Source: Aurantibacter sp034110465
GTDB lineage: Bacteria > Bacteroidota > Bacteroidia > Flavobacteriales > Flavobacteriaceae
Direction: 5' to 3'
Assembly: GCA_034110465.1 (NCBI GenBank)
Contig: JAWUZD010000009.1
Span: forward strand, 310,001-374,000
DNA length: 64,000 bases
Part shown: positions 46,101 through 54,422 of the stretch, in pieces
Numbering within the stretch: position 1 is the first letter of the stretch
Layout: every line of letters starts with the position of its first letter
Notes under the pieces: model-generated
The model's input: only the letters and a program-made list of their open reading frames with translations
Databases searched by the model: none
What the model was told of the DNA's origin: nothing
Program-made: the position numbers and the translations under genes

Positions 46101-46505
46101 AAAACCAAATCCTAAAGCGCCAACAAAAGCAGCTCCTAAAGTAATTATGGTTTGGTTTTTAGAAATAGTATCTTCTTTAAGTTTTTTTATTTTGAAAATT
46201 AATAAGACAATAGACCAAAACATAAATAAAACAACAAATGCACTAGAAATAGCACTCATCATATTCATAATAAACCCAATTTGATTCGCTTTTAAAGCAA
46301 AAATCGAAAAAACTGCGCCCAACATTTGGTATAATGGTGCTCCAGGTGGATGACCAACTTGAAGCTTAGAAGACGTTAAAATATATTCTCCTGCATCCCA
46401 AAAACTAACAGTAGGCTCTACTGTTAATCCAAATACTATTGCAGCAATAAGAAAGGCTAACCAACCAATAATTTGATTGAATTTGTTAAAAGTTTTAGAA
46501 CTCAT
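43194..46505 (-). CDS. DUF2723 membrane protein (GT117-like)
   Basis: An 1103-residue protein. The N-terminal half has many hydrophobic segments (about 12-680) and starts like other DUF2723 proteins, with FWDAGEYILTSSKLQVGHPPGAPLYQM (about 30-56). The acidic residue pair in WDAGE fits the catalytic position of protein-mannosyltransferase-like GT-C enzymes. The C-terminal 350 residues are a soluble domain with helical repeats. Related Bacteroidota proteins are linked with protein O-glycosylation, but the reaction here is inferred. Confidence 0.85.
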   Translation of the reverse strand: MSSKTFNKFNQIIGWLAFLIAAIVFGLTVEPTVSFWDAGEYILTSSKLQVGHPPGAPLYQMLGAVFSIFALKANQIGFIMNMMSAISSAFVVLFMFWSIVLLIFKIKKLKEDTISKNQTIITLGAAFVGALGFGFTDTFWFNASETEVYAMAAFVMALMFYLGLRWDKDMDKDRGNKWLILIAFVIGLSFGIHFMGLLTIPAIGLIYYFKNYKTITVKNFIVANIASVAILLFIFKLMFPNVLRYFSMLELFFVNQIGLPFNSGSIIAGILLIAGFYYGLKYTKEKGLIHYNTGILCLLFIILGSSTWLMLPIRANANVVINENNPSSARELLAYYNLEQYPETHLFYGPLFTDQFSGLDENQPYVDDKPKYEKDKKTGTYIIVNEWKNSKQNYNSDHASILPRMWSGENAENYMLFTGYLDFKLKPEYQMENELRKSVAAFKNDIVKGNIDYEDYINTLKQFSQFVDVEKPSLAQNIAYMFEYQLGYMYWRYFMWNFTGRQDDIQGRYDNHGNWISGINFIDAFHLGQSQDNLPSDVKNNKARNTYYFLPFILGLIGFFFVLNKDKKLFWVMLVFFLFTGIAIQVYTNVRPFEPRERDYSVVGSFYVFALWIGIGVYAIYDFLKKYVSKQILAPLVPVVCFLLVPTILISNNWNDHDRSGKYTALAMAKKYLGSCEKNAILFSIGDNDTFALWYAQEIEGYRTDVRVVNTSLFQTDWYIDQMKRKAYDSDPIPSSLTHDKYKHGTRDYIMKRERSKDTLMISDFMNFITSDNPKTKLEFALIQEGDDPSGYPSNYLKSNYFPTENIRVPVNKSAVLKSGVVKPKDAYKILPFLDVRIKDNAIYKNRLLMLDIVANNNWERPIYFTGGAFSDEDYIWMKDYLQLDGMVYKLVPIKSPVDKANPFDMGRVDSELMYNMVKSWDWGNSGSKDIYHDIETRRNSITYRGNLARLIEALINEDQPKKAEEVADIAMANMPVDQFGYYTLLEPYINAYYEVEAKDKAQQLFKDVSVKYQESLKYYSELTIENQEKNFTEILTDIERYKALIEVLIEYDEDFAQKESLIFNNYLGLFKHFYQNDEAPESNARDERDIETTNDTFSGIKP

Positions 46506-46605
46506 AAAAGGTTTTTTTCTGAACAGCGAATTTAATAATAAATATCACAAATAGATTGATTTTATGATAACGTTAAATTTTTTTTATTATTTTATTAAAA
46601 AAAAG

Positions 46606-46636
46606 TTTGTGTAAATAAAACTTTGTGTTAGATTTG
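46606..46636 (+). promoter_or_regulatory. Bacteroidota consensus promoter for tRNA-Gln
   Basis: TTTG (46606-46609), exactly 19 bases, then TAGATTTG (46629-46636). This is a full match to TTTG-N19-TAnnTTTG. The expected start of transcription, near 46643, lies about 11 bases before the mature tRNA. Confidence 0.88.
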
Positions 46637-46653
46637 CATTCTCAATATCAGAA

Positions 46654-46726
46654 TGGCCTATGGTGTAACTGGTAACACGTCAGTTTTTGGTACTGAAGAG
46701 TCTAGGTTCGAGACCTAGTGGGCCAA
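46654..46726 (+). tRNA. tRNA-Gln (anticodon TTG)
   Basis: A complete 73-base cloverleaf. Acceptor arms TGGCCTA and TGGGCCA pair with one G-T. The D stem is GTGT/ACAC. The anticodon stem is TCAGT/ACTGA with loop TTTTGGT and anticodon TTG at 46687-46689. The T stem is CTAGG/CCTAG with loop TTCGAGA, and the discriminator is A. The 3' CCA is not encoded, so it must be added by nucleotidyltransferase. Confidence 0.96.
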
Positions 46727-46734
46727 CAAAAATT

Positions 46735-46766
46735 AATCCTAATACATTTATGTATTAGGATTTTTT
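46735..46766 (+). terminator. Intrinsic terminator after tRNA-Gln
   Basis: A perfect 12-bp stem AATCCTAATACA / TGTATTAGGATT with a TTTA loop, followed by four Ts. It may also serve the convergent stress-protein gene. Confidence 0.85.
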
Positions 46767-46794
46767 GATTTCAGCTATTAATTTTAATAAATCT

Positions 46795-47619
46795 CTATAT
46801 TTTAAAAGTTATAACTGGTCTTTTAGCGTGGTTAACTAAATCTTCACTGATACTTCCATTAAAAAAGTGTGCAATACCTTGTCTTCCGTGTGTGCTAATT
46901 CCAATTAAATCTGTGTTGTTTATGTGGGAAAAGTTAAGAATACCTTCTTCAATACTATTGTCGTTGTAGATGTTTGTAGTATAATTTTTAAAACTATTAA
47001 TTGAAGTAAAATCTAAAATTCTTGCTTTTGCTTTTGCTGTTGTAATAAAATTATTACCTGTTATTATCATTAATAAATGAAGTTTTGCATCAAAAATCTG
47101 AGCTAGTTTAACAGCTTGATTGTAAGTTTCTTTATTGTCATTGTTAAAGTCTGAAGCAAAAACAAAATCATTTATCTCAAAGTCTGTATGTTCGTTTTTA
47201 ACGACCATAACTGGAACGTTGGAAATCCTAACAACCTTTTCTGCGTTAGATCCAATAAACATTTCTTTTAGTCCATCGGCACCATGAGATCCCATAATTA
47301 TTAAATCGATATTTTCGGATTTACAGACACTCATTATGCCTTGAGACATTTCTTGAAAATCTACCATTTCTTTTACGTTTATACCTTTTAGGAAATCCAT
47401 TTCTAATAGGTCCTCGAATTTTTTATGTGCTAACTTCATAAAAAATAATGCTTCTGGCATTGGAGAATCTGGTCTTTTAGTGAGCGCATTGTTAGTGGGT
47501 AAATCCAACATATGAACTATTACAAGTTCACAATCGTAATTTTTAGCAAGTTGAGCAGCTACTCTTGTAGCTTGTTCTGCTTCTTTGGAAAAATCGGTTG
47601 GTACAAGTATTTTTCTCAT
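46795..47619 (-). CDS. Tandem universal stress protein
   Basis: A 274-residue cytoplasmic protein with two UspA domains. The first (about 1-142) begins MRKILVPTDFSKEAEQA and ends with the nucleotide-binding-like loop GSHGADGLKEMFIGSNAEKVVR. The second (about 148-274) is shorter and keeps GISTHGRQGIAHFFNGSISEDLV. Both loops have the G2XG9G(S/T) type spacing associated with ATP binding. The stress that induces it cannot be read from the sequence. Confidence 0.9.
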   Translation of the reverse strand: MRKILVPTDFSKEAEQATRVAAQLAKNYDCELVIVHMLDLPTNNALTKRPDSPMPEALFFMKLAHKKFEDLLEMDFLKGINVKEMVDFQEMSQGIMSVCKSENIDLIIMGSHGADGLKEMFIGSNAEKVVRISNVPVMVVKNEHTDFEINDFVFASDFNNDNKETYNQAVKLAQIFDAKLHLLMIITGNNFITTAKAKARILDFTSINSFKNYTTNIYNDNSIEEGILNFSHINNTDLIGISTHGRQGIAHFFNGSISEDLVNHAKRPVITFKI

Positions 47620-47700
47620 AATTGTTTGTGGTTTTAAATGTAATTAAAGTTACTTAAAATTAATGAGAATTAAAAGTTTATGATTTTCAATAAAATATCG

Positions 47701-47708
47701 TATATTTG
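47701..47708 (+). promoter_or_regulatory. -7 promoter element of rimP-nusA-infB
   Basis: TATATTTG is an exact -7 match. Nineteen bases upstream is TTAT, a partial -33 match, and TTTA lies one base further. Transcription would begin near 47715, giving a leader of about 57 bases that contains the hairpin at 47732-47756. Confidence 0.6.
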
Positions 47709-47731
47709 CAAAGTTGTAAGGAAAATATAGC

Positions 47732-47761
47732 GAGGGGACACTAAAAAAGTCCCCTCTTTTT
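47732..47761 (+). promoter_or_regulatory. Terminator-like hairpin in the rimP-nusA-infB leader
   Basis: A perfect 8-bp GC-rich stem, GAGGGGAC (47732-47739) and GTCCCCTC (47749-47756), is followed by TTTTT, ending 10 bases before the rimP ATG. It has the form of an intrinsic terminator placed inside the leader of a transcription-translation factor operon. An attenuator is a reasonable inference; a stable RNA 3' end or a translation-start element is also possible. Confidence 0.75.
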
Positions 47762-47771
47762 ATACTAAAAA

Positions 47772-48233
47772 ATGTTTATAAACACAGTAAAAGAGCTGCT
47801 TCAGGCTGGATTAGATGAAAGACAAGATTTATTCTTGATAGATTTTACTATTGTAGATGGTAATGCTATTTCTATAATAATAGATGGAGATGAAGGAGTG
47901 AAGGTAGAAGATTGTGTTTTTATTAGTCGTGCAATAGAATCTAATATCGATAGGGAAGAATATGATTTCTCTTTGGATGTTGCTTCGGCTGGAGCTACGT
48001 CATCTTTAACGTTGCCAAGGCAATTTTATAAAAGCGTTGGTCGAGTTCTAGAAGTTAAGACAGCTGATAATAAACATGAAGGTCTTTTAGTTGATGCTAC
48101 AGACAAAACTATAGATCTAGAATGGAAAATTAGAGAGCCTAAGCCAATAGGTAAAGGTAAAGTGACAGTACAGAAAAAAGTAACTTTAAACTATAGCGAT
48201 ATTAAAGACGCTAAAGTTGTGATAAAATTTTAA
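47772..48233 (+). CDS. rimP: Ribosome maturation factor
   Basis: A 30S assembly factor of 153 residues. Two small beta domains are visible, with VKVEDCVFISRAIESNI and the conserved DVASAGATSSLTLPRQFYKSVGR (in the place of VSSPGLDRPL) in the middle. It lies first in the conserved order rimP-nusA-infB, with 15 bases to nusA. Confidence 0.93.
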   Translation: MFINTVKELLQAGLDERQDLFLIDFTIVDGNAISIIIDGDEGVKVEDCVFISRAIESNIDREEYDFSLDVASAGATSSLTLPRQFYKSVGRVLEVKTADNKHEGLLVDATDKTIDLEWKIREPKPIGKGKVTVQKKVTLNYSDIKDAKVVIKF

Positions 48234-48248
48234 ATTAGAAGTAGAGAT

Positions 48249-49481
48249 ATGGAAAATCTTGCATTAATTGATTCATTTTCAGAATTCAAAGATAATAAAT
48301 TAATAGATCGTGTTACTTTAATGTCTATTTTAGAGGACGTTTTTAGAAACGCATTAAAGAAGAAATTCGGAGATGATGATAATTTTGATATTATTATTAA
48401 TCCAGATAAGGGAGATTTAGAGATTTGGAGAAATAGAATTGTAGTTGCTGATGGTGAAGTAGAAGAAGATAATCAAGAAATATCATTGTCTGAAGCTCGA
48501 AAAATTGAACCTGATTTTGAGGTTGGAGAAGATGTGTCTGAGGAAGTGAAGTTAATAGATCTTGGTCGTCGTGCTATTTTAGCATTACGTCAAAATTTAA
48601 TCTCTAAGATCCATGAACATGATAATACAAATCTTTATAAACAATTTAAAGACTTAATAGGCGATTTGTATACAGCTGAAGTGCATCATATTCGTCATAA
48701 AGCTGTTATTTTGTTAGATGACGAAGGAAATGAAATTATCTTACCAAAGGATAAGCAAATACCTTCAGATTTTTTCAGAAAAGGAGATAATGTAAGAGGA
48801 GTAATCGATAGTGTTGATTTAAAAGGGAATAAACCTACAATAATCATGTCTCGTACGTCTCCTAAGTTTTTAGAAAAACTATTTGAAGCTGAAATTCCAG
48901 AAGTTTTCGATGGCCTAATTACTATTAAAAATGTAGTTAGAATTCCAGGAGAAAAAGCAAAAGTAGCCGTAGATTCTTATGATGACAGAATAGATCCTGT
49001 AGGAGCTTGTGTTGGAATGAAAGGATCACGTATTCATGGTATTGTTCGTGAATTAGGAAACGAAAATATAGACGTTATTAATTATACTAGTAACTTAAAT
49101 TTATATATTACACGTGCTTTAAGCCCAGCAAGAGTCACATCGGTTAAAATTGATGAAGAAAATAATCGTGCTGAAGCTATTTTAAAGCCAGAAGAAGTAA
49201 GTAAAGCAATTGGTCGTGGTGGACATAATATACGTTTAGCAGGTCAATTAACAGGTTACGAAATAGATGTGTTTAGAGAAGGTGCTGAAGAAGACGTAGA
49301 ATTACGCGAATTCAAAGACGAAATCGAAGCATGGGTAATTGCAGAATTTAGTAAAGCAGGTTTAGATACTGCTAAAAGTGTGTTAGAGCAAGATGTTAAA
49401 GATCTTGTTAAGCGTACAGATTTAGAAGAAGAAACAATTATGGATGTGATTAGGGTTCTTAAAGAAGAATTTGAAGACTAA
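48249..49481 (+). CDS. nusA: Transcription termination/antitermination factor NusA
   Basis: Binds RNA polymerase and modulates pausing, termination and antitermination. The 410-residue protein has the N-terminal polymerase-binding domain (about 1-125), S1 domain (about 132-198), and KH domains with GACVGMKGSRIHGIVRELGNE (about 255-275) and a second KH GRGGHNIRLAGQL (about 320-332). The C-terminal acidic repeats found in E. coli NusA are absent or short, which is usual outside Proteobacteria. Confidence 0.96.
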   Translation: MENLALIDSFSEFKDNKLIDRVTLMSILEDVFRNALKKKFGDDDNFDIIINPDKGDLEIWRNRIVVADGEVEEDNQEISLSEARKIEPDFEVGEDVSEEVKLIDLGRRAILALRQNLISKIHEHDNTNLYKQFKDLIGDLYTAEVHHIRHKAVILLDDEGNEIILPKDKQIPSDFFRKGDNVRGVIDSVDLKGNKPTIIMSRTSPKFLEKLFEAEIPEVFDGLITIKNVVRIPGEKAKVAVDSYDDRIDPVGACVGMKGSRIHGIVRELGNENIDVINYTSNLNLYITRALSPARVTSVKIDEENNRAEAILKPEEVSKAIGRGGHNIRLAGQLTGYEIDVFREGAEEDVELREFKDEIEAWVIAEFSKAGLDTAKSVLEQDVKDLVKRTDLEEETIMDVIRVLKEEFED

Positions 49482-49524
49482 CACAAAACATTTTTGATTC
49501 ATAATAAAAGAGTAAAGGCAATTT

Positions 49525-52350
49525 ATGGCTGAAACAATTAGATTAAATAAGGTATTACGTGAGCTTAACATCTCTCTAGATCGTGCTGTTGAATTTTTAG
49601 ATTCAAAAGGTGTCGAAATAGAGAAGCGTCCTACTACAAAAATTTCTGAAGAAACCTATAAAGTTCTTTCAGACCAGTTTGAAACTGATGCTAGTAAAAA
49701 GGTAAAGTCGAAAGAAGTAGGTGAAGCTAAGCTTAAGGAAAAAGAAGATTTGCGTGTTAGACGTGAAAAAGAACTTGAAGCTAAGCAAAAAATAGAAGAG
49801 GCTAAACAGAAGGCGCAACAAGAAGTGGTTAAAGCTTCTAAAACACTCTCTGGACCAAAAAAAATTGGTCAAATAGACTTAGGTGCTAAAAAAGCTACAG
49901 AGAAAACAGAAGAAACTGCTAAGCCAGTTCCAGTTAAAAAAGTGCCAAAGGTAGCTGTATCTCAAAAAATTGAGACTGCTAAAGTGGAGTTGAAGATTAA
50001 GCAAGTAGATAAAGTGGTATTGCCAGAGACTAAAAAGTCTAAGGCTAAACCTAAAGTTGCTAAAACAATATCAGAAAAGCCAAGCTCAGCACCAGTAAAG
50101 CAATCGCTTAAAGCAGGTTCTAAAACCGCGGAAGTTGAGCCTGAGAAGGAAGAAACTAAAGAAGTAGGTTTAGGAGATGAGAAGGTAGCAACTCAATATC
50201 AAAAGCTTTCTGGGCCTAAAATAGCGGGTACTAAAATTGATTTATCTCAATTTAATAAACCTAAAAAGAAGAAAGAAGAAAGTAAGCCAGGTACAGCAAA
50301 TAGCGCAAATAAGCGTAAGCGTCGTCGTATTTCTAAACCAGGAGATGCTGGTAATACAAGTAGTTCTCCAGCTAGAACTAATGATAGGTTTAAAGGTAAA
50401 AGAGGTCCTGGACAAAAGCGTGCTCCAATTGTAAAATCAGAGCCAACTGAAGCAGATGTTCAAAGACAAGTACGTGAAACTTTAGAAAAGCTGCAAGGTA
50501 AATCTAGTAAAGGTAAAGGTGCTAAATATAGAAGAGATAAAAGAGATCTTCGTAGAGAGCAAACTGAAATCGATGAGCAAATTGAAGCAGCAGAAAGCAA
50601 AATCCTTAAAGTAACAGAATTTGTTACAGCAAGTGAAATGGCTACTATGATGGATGTTCAAGTTACTCAGATTATTTCTGCTTGTATGTCTTTAGGTATG
50701 ATGGTTACAATGAATCAACGTTTAGATGCTGAAACATTAACTATTGTAGCAGAAGAGTTTGGTTATCAATTAGAATTTGTTACTGCAGATATTGAAGAAT
50801 CAATTGTTGAAGTAATAGATAAACCAGAAGATTTAGTAGAACGTGCACCTATTGTTACTGTAATGGGACATGTAGATCATGGTAAAACATCGCTATTAGA
50901 TTATATCCGTCAGGAAAATGTAATAGCAGGAGAATCTGGAGGAATTACACAACATATTGGTGCTTATGGAGTTCAACTAGAAAACGGACAAAAAATAGCA
51001 TTTCTTGATACACCAGGTCACGAAGCCTTTACGGCAATGCGTGCTCGTGGAGCTCAAGTAACAGATATTGCAATTATTGTTGCAGCTGCAGATGATGATA
51101 TAATGCCTCAAACTAAAGAAGCTATATCACACGCACAAGCTGCTGGAGTTCCTATAGTATTTGCAATTAATAAAATAGATAAGCCAGATTCTAATCCTGA
51201 GAAAATTAAGGAAGGTTTAGCACAAATGAATCTTTTAGTTGAAGATTGGGGTGGGAAAATTCAATCTCATGACATTTCAGCTAAAGTAGGAACAGGTGTA
51301 AAAGAATTGTTAGAAAAGGTGTTATTAGAAGCTGAGTTATTAGAACTTAAAGCTAATCCTAACAAACCAGCTCAAGGAACTGTAGTTGAAGCATTTTTAG
51401 ATAAAGGTCGTGGATATGTATCTACAATCTTGGTTCAAGCCGGTACATTACGTGTTGGAGATTATGTTTTAGCAGGTAAGAATAGTGGTAAGGTTAAAGC
51501 TATGCAAGATGAACGTGGAAACGATGTTCAAGAAGCAGGTCCTTCTACACCAGTATCTATATTAGGTTTAGATGGTGCGCCACAAGCTGGTGATAAGTTT
51601 AACGTCTTTGCAGACGAGCGTGAAGCTAAGCAAATTGCAACTAAGCGTATGCAATTACAACGTGAGCAAGATGTAAGAACAACTAAAACATTAACGTTAG
51701 CCGAAATTGGTCGTCGTATTGCTTTAGGAACATTTAAAGAACTTAATATTATCCTTAAAGGAGATGTGGATGGTTCCGTTGAAGCTTTAACAGATTCATT
51801 CCAAAAATTATCTACTGAAGAAATTCAAGTTAATATTTTACATAAAGGTGTTGGAGCCATTACAGAAAGTGATGTCTTATTAGCAACAGCTTCAGATGCA
51901 ATTATTATTGGATTTAATGTACGTCCAGTTGGAAATGCAAGAACTATTGCAGATCAAGAAGAAGTAGATATCCGTACCTACTCAATTATATATGATGCTA
52001 TTAATGATCTTAAAGACGCTATGGAAGGTATGTTATCTCCAGAGCTTAAAGAAGAGATTACTGGTACTGCAGAAATTAGAGAAATCTTTAAAGTTTCTAA
52101 AATTGGATCTATTGCAGGTTGTATGGTAATGAATGGTAAGATCTTTAGAAGTTCTCAAATTAGAATTATTCGTGAAGGTGTTGTTGCTCACACAGGTGAG
52201 TTAACGTCTCTTAAACGATTTAAAGATGATGCTAAAGAGGTGTCTAAAGGATACGATTGTGGTATGCAAATTAAAAACTATAACGACATTCAAGAAGGTG
52301 ATGTTATAGAAGCGTTCCATGAGGTTGAAGTTAAAAAGAAATTAAAATAA
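49525..52350 (+). CDS. infB: Translation initiation factor IF-2
   Basis: A GTPase that brings fMet-tRNA to the 30S subunit. The 941-residue protein begins with the IF2 N-terminal domain (MAETIRLNKVLRELNI). It then has a long Lys/Glu/Pro-rich linker (about 55-310). The GTPase domain carries GHVDHGKT (about 447-454), DTPGHEAF and NKIDKPD, followed by domains II-IV. An intrinsic terminator follows, so it closes the rimP-nusA-infB operon. Confidence 0.97.
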   Translation: MAETIRLNKVLRELNISLDRAVEFLDSKGVEIEKRPTTKISEETYKVLSDQFETDASKKVKSKEVGEAKLKEKEDLRVRREKELEAKQKIEEAKQKAQQEVVKASKTLSGPKKIGQIDLGAKKATEKTEETAKPVPVKKVPKVAVSQKIETAKVELKIKQVDKVVLPETKKSKAKPKVAKTISEKPSSAPVKQSLKAGSKTAEVEPEKEETKEVGLGDEKVATQYQKLSGPKIAGTKIDLSQFNKPKKKKEESKPGTANSANKRKRRRISKPGDAGNTSSSPARTNDRFKGKRGPGQKRAPIVKSEPTEADVQRQVRETLEKLQGKSSKGKGAKYRRDKRDLRREQTEIDEQIEAAESKILKVTEFVTASEMATMMDVQVTQIISACMSLGMMVTMNQRLDAETLTIVAEEFGYQLEFVTADIEESIVEVIDKPEDLVERAPIVTVMGHVDHGKTSLLDYIRQENVIAGESGGITQHIGAYGVQLENGQKIAFLDTPGHEAFTAMRARGAQVTDIAIIVAAADDDIMPQTKEAISHAQAAGVPIVFAINKIDKPDSNPEKIKEGLAQMNLLVEDWGGKIQSHDISAKVGTGVKELLEKVLLEAELLELKANPNKPAQGTVVEAFLDKGRGYVSTILVQAGTLRVGDYVLAGKNSGKVKAMQDERGNDVQEAGPSTPVSILGLDGAPQAGDKFNVFADEREAKQIATKRMQLQREQDVRTTKTLTLAEIGRRIALGTFKELNIILKGDVDGSVEALTDSFQKLSTEEIQVNILHKGVGAITESDVLLATASDAIIIGFNVRPVGNARTIADQEEVDIRTYSIIYDAINDLKDAMEGMLSPELKEEITGTAEIREIFKVSKIGSIAGCMVMNGKIFRSSQIRIIREGVVAHTGELTSLKRFKDDAKEVSKGYDCGMQIKNYNDIQEGDVIEAFHEVEVKKKLK

Positions 52351-52369
52351 GTTTTAATTTTATATATAT

Positions 52370-52400
52370 AAATAGCGACCATTTGGTCGCTATTTTTTTT
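52370..52400 (+). terminator. Intrinsic terminator after infB
   Basis: Stem AATAGCGACC (52371-52380) with GGTCGCTATT (52385-52394) over an ATTT loop, followed by T6. It begins 20 bases after the infB stop. Confidence 0.9.
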
Positions 52401-52439
52401 GATTTATATTCTTACACTATTTTTAAATGTAGCTTAGGA

Positions 52440-52832
52440 TTAGTCCTTTTTTTGCTTTTTAGGTTTAAAAATAAAGGCGTGCTCAAAAGATTTTTTAATT
52501 TCTGTTAGAGCTCTATCTGCTTCTAACTTAGTTCTAAAGTTTCCAACCCAAATTTTATAGTTTGGTGTTTCAAACTCTAAGGTAGATTTCCATTTTAAAT
52601 ATTTTAATTTATAGTTGCTGTTACTTTTTCTAGCTTCGATTAAAGAACCAGAGAAAATCTGAATTTTATATTTTTTAGATGACGTTTCATCTAAATTAGC
52701 CTCTTTTTTAAGCTCTAAAAGTGCGTCAATTTTTTTATTTTTTGAAATAGTTAAATCTCCATTTTGAGCTTTAACTTCTGTTAGAAATAGAATGGATAAT
52801 AAGGCAAATGCTTTTAAAATATAATGTTTCAT
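52440..52832 (-). CDS. SPOR-domain protein, secreted
   Basis: A 130-residue protein from the ATG at 52832, beginning with the signal peptide MKHYILKAFALLSILFLTEVKAQ. The frame runs ten residues further to a TTG at 52862, but that codon lies inside a TACTTTTG -7-like element, so the ATG is preferred. The C-terminal part (about residues 50-122) is a SPOR-type domain: KYKIQIFSGSLIEARK, then YKIWVGNFRTKLEADRALTEIKKSF. SPOR domains bind denuded peptidoglycan glycans at division sites. No lipobox is seen. Confidence 0.8.
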   Translation of the reverse strand: MKHYILKAFALLSILFLTEVKAQNGDLTISKNKKIDALLELKKEANLDETSSKKYKIQIFSGSLIEARKSNSNYKLKYLKWKSTLEFETPNYKIWVGNFRTKLEADRALTEIKKSFEHAFIFKPKKQKKD

Positions 52833-52940
52833 TGAAGTGTGTTTGTTCTTGGTTTTAAACAAAAGTAACTTTTATAACTTGAAAAGTTTAAAAATCTTAT
52901 TTAGAATTTTTCTAAATTATAAATTAAGAGTTCTCTAACA

Positions 52941-52971
52941 TTTCAAAAATCGACTTTAAGTGTTACTTTTG
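52941..52971 (+). promoter_or_regulatory. Promoter of the act-cox respiratory operon
   Basis: TTTC (52941-52944), 19 bases, then TACTTTTG (52964-52971): a full -7 match and a three-of-four -33 match to the Bacteroidota consensus. The start would be near 52978, with a leader of about 75 bases holding a small hairpin (AAATC-GCGA-GATTT, 52982-52995). Confidence 0.65.
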
Positions 52972-53052
52972 TATGAGTATAAAATCGCGAGATTTCTATT
53001 TTATAATACGAAATAATCGTGCCAAAGTTTAGAAGTAAATTCAATATATAAT

Positions 53053-54342
53053 ATGAAACAGGTATTTTACCGTAAATTGAGTCTTAACTTTTTTCGTTTA
53101 AGCTTAGTTTTTTTACTGGCCTTTTCTACATCATTATCTGCTCAAGATGGTGATTCAGCTGCTGGGAAATCTTTATTTAATGCTAATTGCGCATCTTGTC
53201 ATAAGTTAGATAAGAAGATGACCGGTCCTGCATTAAGAAATGTTGAGGCTCGTTTAGCTGAGTCTGAAGGGTTAGATAGAGAGTGGTTGTATAAGTGGAT
53301 CAAGAATAGTGCTGGAATGGTTAAGGCTGGCGATGATTACGCAAATAAAATCTATAATGAATATAACGGAACTGCTATGACGGCTTTTCCTCAATTATCT
53401 AATACGGATATTGATAATATTTTAGCTTATACTGCTGAGATTAAAGCTCCAACTCCTGAAGTTTCAACTCCTAGTGCTGCCTCTGGTTCTGGTGGTGAAA
53501 ACTCTAACAATACATTAATTCTAGGAGCTTTAGCGTTATTGTTTGCTTTGTTAGCTGCGGCTTTGGTTATTGTAAATAAAACCTTACGTCGTTTTGCTTC
53601 GGAAAAAGGATTAGAAGTTCCTGAAGAAGAAAAAAGACTTTCGTTATGGAAAGCTTTTGTTCAAAATCAATTCTTAGTGATTGTTGCGGTTATTTTCTTA
53701 TTATTGTCTAGTGCTTATTTTGTTTATGGTTACTTATCTCAAGTTGGTATAAATCAAGGTTACGAGCCAGTGCAACCAATTCATTATTCTCACAAAATAC
53801 ATGCTGGAGATAATGGTATCGATTGTAAGTATTGTCATTCTTCTGCAAGAGTAAGTAAGCATTCTGGAATTCCTGCTTTAAATATTTGTATGAACTGTCA
53901 TAAGTCAATTTCTGAAGTTGCAGATGCTACAGCAACTGAAGAGTATTCTAAAGAATTTTATGACGGCGAAATCAAGAAGCTTTATGATGCTGTTGGTTGG
54001 GATGATGCAGAGCAGAAATATACTGGAGAAACAAAACCTGTTAAATGGGTTAGAATTCATAATTTACCTGATTTTGCTTATTTTAATCACTCTCAACATG
54101 TTGTTGTTGGAGGAATTGAATGTCAGACCTGTCATGGTCCTGTAGAGGAAATGGAAATTATGTCTCAGCATGCTCCATTAACAATGGGATGGTGTATTAA
54201 CTGTCACAGAGAGACTAATGTTAAAGTAAAAGACAATAATTATTATACTAAAATTCACGAGCAGTTAAAGAAAAAGTATGGAGTAGAAAACTTTACGGCT
54301 GCAGAAATGGGTGGATTAGAATGTGGTAAGTGTCATTACTAA
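53053..54342 (+). CDS. actA: Alternative complex III subunit A, hexaheme cytochrome c
   Basis: An electron-carrying subunit of the menaquinol:cytochrome c oxidoreductase. The 429-residue protein has a signal peptide ending near Ala30. A mono-heme cytochrome c domain with CASCH (46-50) comes next, then two hydrophobic segments near residues 150-175 and 200-225. A pentaheme part follows (CKYCH, CMNCH, CQTCH, CINCH, CGKCH), giving six CxxCH motifs in all. The N-terminal mono-heme domain fused to the pentaheme ActA is a form seen in Bacteroidota. It is the first gene of the respiratory operon. Confidence 0.92.
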   Translation: MKQVFYRKLSLNFFRLSLVFLLAFSTSLSAQDGDSAAGKSLFNANCASCHKLDKKMTGPALRNVEARLAESEGLDREWLYKWIKNSAGMVKAGDDYANKIYNEYNGTAMTAFPQLSNTDIDNILAYTAEIKAPTPEVSTPSAASGSGGENSNNTLILGALALLFALLAAALVIVNKTLRRFASEKGLEVPEEEKRLSLWKAFVQNQFLVIVAVIFLLLSSAYFVYGYLSQVGINQGYEPVQPIHYSHKIHAGDNGIDCKYCHSSARVSKHSGIPALNICMNCHKSISEVADATATEEYSKEFYDGEIKKLYDAVGWDDAEQKYTGETKPVKWVRIHNLPDFAYFNHSQHVVVGGIECQTCHGPVEEMEIMSQHAPLTMGWCINCHRETNVKVKDNNYYTKIHEQLKKKYGVENFTAAEMGGLECGKCHY

Positions 54343-54422
54343 ATTAATAAATTATAATATTCAGTTGATAGGATTGTAGTATTCTATAACCTACTAACTA
54401 ACAACAATATAACTAGATAAAT

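Noticed and set aside
52833..52862. TTG start ten residues upstream for the SPOR protein
   Set aside because: The TTG lies in a TACTTTTG -7-like element, and the signal peptide begins at the ATG at 52832.
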